DNA from: an uncultured bacterium
Lineage (GTDB): Bacteria > Edwardsbacteria > AC1 > EtOH8
DNA: 16,173 nucleotides
NCBI GenBank assembly: GCA_937958665.1
Contig: CALGNM010000111.1
Span: 1 to 16,173, forward strand
Reading direction: 5' to 3'
The notes under the pieces are model-generated. The model was not told where the DNA came from, made no database searches, and saw nothing but the letters and a program-made list of their open reading frames with translations. Of this stretch, positions 13,977-16,173 are shown piece by piece. The stretch's first letter is position 1. Each line of letters opens with the position of its first letter. A program made the position numbers and the translations under genes.

Positions 13977-14774
13977 TTAATGTTTGACCGGGATCAGCCC
14001 GCAACCGTCGATGGTGGCCTGAGCCTCGGAGGACAGCATATAGTCTAGTACCTGTTTGATAGCCCCGGCCGGGGGCTCCAGGGTCAGCAGGTAAACCGGC
14101 CGCACCAGCTTGTAGCGCCCGGCCATGATCTCCGGGGTGGTGCAGTCGGCCCCGTCCACCTTGACCGGCTTGATCTTATCGTTGATCAGCCCATGGGACA
14201 GGTAGCCCACCGCGTTGGCGTCGTTGGCCACCGTCTCCCGGATGGTGCCATTGGAGTCCTGGATCAGGGCCTCCTTGGTCAGGGAGATGTTGCCCAGTAT
14301 CTGCTCAAAGGAGGAGCGGGTGCCGGAGCCGGCCTCCCGGGACACCACGGTGATCGGCCGGTCATCGCCCCCCACCTGTTTCCAGTTACTGACCGTTCCG
14401 CTGAAGATGTCCCGCACCTGCTGGGAGGTCAGCCCGGCCACCGGATTGTTGGGATTGACCACGATGGCGATTCCGTCCCGGGCCACCTCGATGGCCACCA
14501 AGTTCCTGGCCTCCTCCGGCAGCTCCACCAGGTCGGCCATCCCGATGTCGGCCGCCTGGGACAGGGTGGACTGGATGCCCACCGCCGACCCGCCCCCCTG
14601 GACGGTGACGTTGATCTCGGGGTTGGCCTGCATGAACTGTCCGGCCAGCTTCTCGGCAAAGGGCTGGAAGGCGGTGGAGCCGGCCAGGGTCACCGACTGG
14701 CGCTTCTGCCCGCACCCCAGCAGGGCTATCAGGGCGCAAAGTGCGGCCCCGGCAAAGGTCTTTCTGAATCTCAT
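13977..14774 (-). CDS. pstS: Phosphate-binding lipoprotein PstS
   Basis: The 265-residue solute-binding protein delivers phosphate to PstCA. A signal peptide ends in the lipobox ALLGC (Cys21), so it is membrane-anchored. Phosphate-contact motifs are GSTAFQP (32-38), GGGSAVG (60-66) and SREAGSGTR (145-153), with VGYLSHG further on, all standard for PstS. At 265 residues it belongs to the shorter PstS group. It heads the pst operon. AAGGA lies six to seven bases before the ATG, and a strong promoter ends about 45 bases upstream. Confidence 0.96.
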   Translation of the reverse strand: MRFRKTFAGAALCALIALLGCGQKRQSVTLAGSTAFQPFAEKLAGQFMQANPEINVTVQGGGSAVGIQSTLSQAADIGMADLVELPEEARNLVAIEVARDGIAIVVNPNNPVAGLTSQQVRDIFSGTVSNWKQVGGDDRPITVVSREAGSGTRSSFEQILGNISLTKEALIQDSNGTIRETVANDANAVGYLSHGLINDKIKPVKVDGADCTTPEIMAGRYKLVRPVYLLTLEPPAGAIKQVLDYMLSSEAQATIDGCGLIPVKH

Positions 14775-14824
14775 TGCTTATCCTTTGGTTTATTGCTATG
14801 AATTATTGGCTTAACAATCATTTA

Positions 14825-14853
14825 ATGATATCATAATTTTCCGGCCAGGTCAA
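14825..14853 (-). promoter_or_regulatory. Sigma70-type promoter of the pst operon
   Basis: On the minus strand TTGACC (14848-14853) and TATCAT (14825-14830) are separated by exactly 17 bases. Each box matches consensus at five of six positions. TGA directly before TATCAT gives an extended -10 element. Transcription would begin about 45 bases before the pstS ATG. The good -35 box suggests basal activity without an activator. Confidence 0.75.
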
Positions 14854-14862
14854 CATTGCTCC

Positions 14863-14881
14863 GGGCCGCCGGCAACGGCCC
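14863..14881. other. Small inverted repeat upstream of the pst promoter
   Basis: GGGCCG (14863-14868) can pair with CGGCCC (14876-14881) around a 7-base loop. It lies directly upstream of the -35 box. It may add to termination of the ctpA transcript or serve as a binding site; the sequence alone does not decide. Confidence 0.3.
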
Positions 14882-14900
14882 TGATACCCGGCCAAAGGCG

Positions 14901-14927
14901 AAGCCCGGCGGTTTTGCCGCCGGGCTT
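14901..14927. terminator. Strong 11-bp hairpin after ctpA
   Basis: AAGCCCGGCGG (14901-14911) pairs perfectly with CCGCCGGGCTT (14917-14927) around a 5-base loop. On the plus strand it ends in TTTTC. On the minus strand, the direction of ctpA, only TTCGCCTTT follows. It lies 37 bases after the ctpA stop and probably ends that transcript. Its 23-base core matches the hairpin at 6933-6955 at 22 positions. Confidence 0.65.
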
Positions 14928-14963
14928 TTCATGGTTGATGCCGCCCCTAATCTGCCAAAAACA

Positions 14964-16128
14964 CTATTTTCCGTTCTGTCCTTCCTTGAGCAGTTTGGAC
15001 AGGTCCTTGTTTTTCTGCAGCAGCTCCACCGCCTTCTGGGCCTGGGCGTCGCTCTCCAGCAAAAAGGCGGTGCGGGCCTTGTCTCCAAAGAGCTTGGAGA
15101 GGACCTCCCGCTTGATGCCCTGACGGATGTAATCCTGGCTCTCCTTGTACTCCTCGGAGGTGTATTCGATCTTGTCCTCCTTGAGCAGCTTGACGAACTC
15201 GTCCATCATGGGGCCGTCCACCTGGAAGTTGCGGGGCAGGTCGCCCCGCCCGGTGGTGTACTTGACGGCAAACTTGAAGAACATGGTCTTGCGCTCCAAA
15301 TCCATCTGGAAGCGGTTCAGTCGCGGCAGCTCCACCCGGATGTCGGGGTTGATCCCCCCGCCGCCGTATACCTTGCGCTTGAGGCCTCCCAGGGTGGTGT
15401 AGACCTCCTTGGCGGCGGTGGAGTCCTCCACCAAGCTGTCCAGCTCGCCCGATTGCCAGGCGCTGTTGTCCCGGTGGATACAGCGCCCGGATGGGGTGTA
15501 GTACTTGGCGGTGGTCAGCTTGATGGCGATGGAGTCGCCCAGCGGCATCACGTTCTGCACCGAGCCCTTGCCGAAGCTGGGCTGCCCCACTATCAGGGCC
15601 CGGTCCCAGTCCTGCAGGGCGCCGGCCACGATCTCCGAGGCCGAGGCCGACCCCTGGTTGATCAACACCACCACCGGCCCCTTCTTGGGCCCGAACAGGG
15701 CCTGACCGCTGGCCTGATAGTCCTGGTCCGACTCCTTCAGACGTCCCCGGGTGAATACCACCAGCGACCCGTTGTCCAGGAAGTGGCTGGAGACCTCCAC
15801 CGCCTCGTGGAGCAGGCCACCGGGGTTGCCGCGCAGGTCCAGGATCAGCTGCTTCATGCCCTGCTTTTCCAGATCCTGGAGGGCCCGGGTCAGGTCGGGC
15901 CCTGACTTCTGGGAGAAATTGGCCAGCCAGATGTAGCCGATCTTGTCGGATATGAACCCGTAGTAGGGGATGCTCTCGATCTCGATCAGGGCCCGGGTGA
16001 TGGTGTAGTCCATCGGCTCGTTCACCCCTTCCCGGTCGATGGTGATGGTGACCTTGGTGCCCGGCTCGCCCCGCAGCTTGCCCACCGCCTCATCGCTAGT
16101 GATGCCCTTGGTGCTCTTGCCGTCGATC
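14964..16128 (-). CDS. ctpA: S41 carboxy-terminal processing peptidase, N-terminus missing
   Basis: This periplasmic serine protease trims or degrades proteins from their C-terminus. The window holds about 387 codons. First comes the end of a PDZ domain (IDGKSTKGITSDEAVGKL, then GTKVTITIDREG), followed by the S41 core with LILDLRGNPGG, the nucleophile block NQGSASASEIVAGAL and the general-base lysine in FGKGSVQ. The middle Ser of SASAS is 25 residues from that Lys, as in E. coli Prc. A long charged C-terminal extension (EYTSEEYKESQDYIRQ, LLQKNKDLSKLL) looks helical. The signal peptide, N-terminal region and start of the PDZ domain lie beyond the contig. The first six residues of the longest open frame (MCSSDL) are translated adapter and must be removed. 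Confidence 0.94.
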
Positions 16129-16173
16129 AGATCGGAAGAGCACACGTCTGAACTCCAGTCACCGAATACGATC
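16129..16173 (-). other. Illumina P7 adapter, reverse complement (artefact)
   Basis: AGATCGGAAGAGC begins at 16129 and the adapter continues without mismatch through 16162 (ending TCCAGTCAC). The index CGAATACG follows at 16163-16170, the reverse complement of the index at the left end, then ATC. This is read-through into library adapter and not genome. Confidence 0.98.

Noticed and set aside
14811-14827. TTAACA, five bases, TTAATG: resembles a B. subtilis PhoP box
   Set aside because: Only two imperfect half-sites in an AT-rich leader, lying at and downstream of the -10 box, which does not fit an activator site.
81-16128. CRISPR arrays, tRNAs, rRNAs, insertion sequences, riboswitches
   Set aside because: No regular repeats, cloverleaf, transposase with terminal repeats or recognisable aptamer could be seen.

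Overview
The window reads as one contig from an uncultured GC-rich bacterium, assembled from Illumina reads. Both ends run into the same P7 adapter with the same 8-base index (positions 15-80 and 16129-16173), so only about 81-16128 is biological. All credible genes lie on the minus strand and are closely packed; five neighbouring pairs share an ATGA stop/start overlap. The lipoproteins, a GWxTD-like protein, Reg_prop-type beta-propeller blades and a possible HmuY-like domain fit the FCB superphylum or a nearby candidate phylum. That placement is inference; there is no rRNA or other marker gene here.

In transcription order (right to left) the window opens with a truncated S41 carboxy-terminal processing peptidase. 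A hairpin follows, then a good sigma70-type promoter and a complete phosphate-uptake operon: pstS, pstC, pstA, two tandem pstB-type ATPases and phoU. Close behind phoU come a YacP-like NYN nuclease gene and a Sir2 gene whose product looks like a class III deacylase. Next are a GWxTD-like lipoprotein, an unreported 43-residue very basic protein, an MTH1187-family thiamine-binding protein, a NifS/IscS-type cysteine desulfurase and a GGDEF diguanylate cyclase. A chain of overlapping genes then encodes an M20 amidohydrolase, 3-methyladenine DNA glycosylase I (Tag), a small lipoprotein and a secreted beta-propeller protein. At the left edge are a frameshifted GNAT acetyltransferase remnant, an AT-rich stretch and the first codons of a gene cut by the adapter.

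The most interesting feature is the pair of PstB ATPases. PstB is normally a homodimer. Here the first copy (11455-12216) keeps the LSGGQ signature but has lost the Q-loop glutamine and the H-loop histidine. The second copy (10703-11458) keeps Walker A, Q-loop, Walker B and H-loop but has LPLDQ in place of LSGGQ. In a head-to-tail ABC dimer these losses fall on the same composite ATP site and leave the other site with every consensus element. This is the layout of asymmetric heterodimeric ABC transporters, found here in a phosphate importer, and it predicts an obligate PstB heterodimer.
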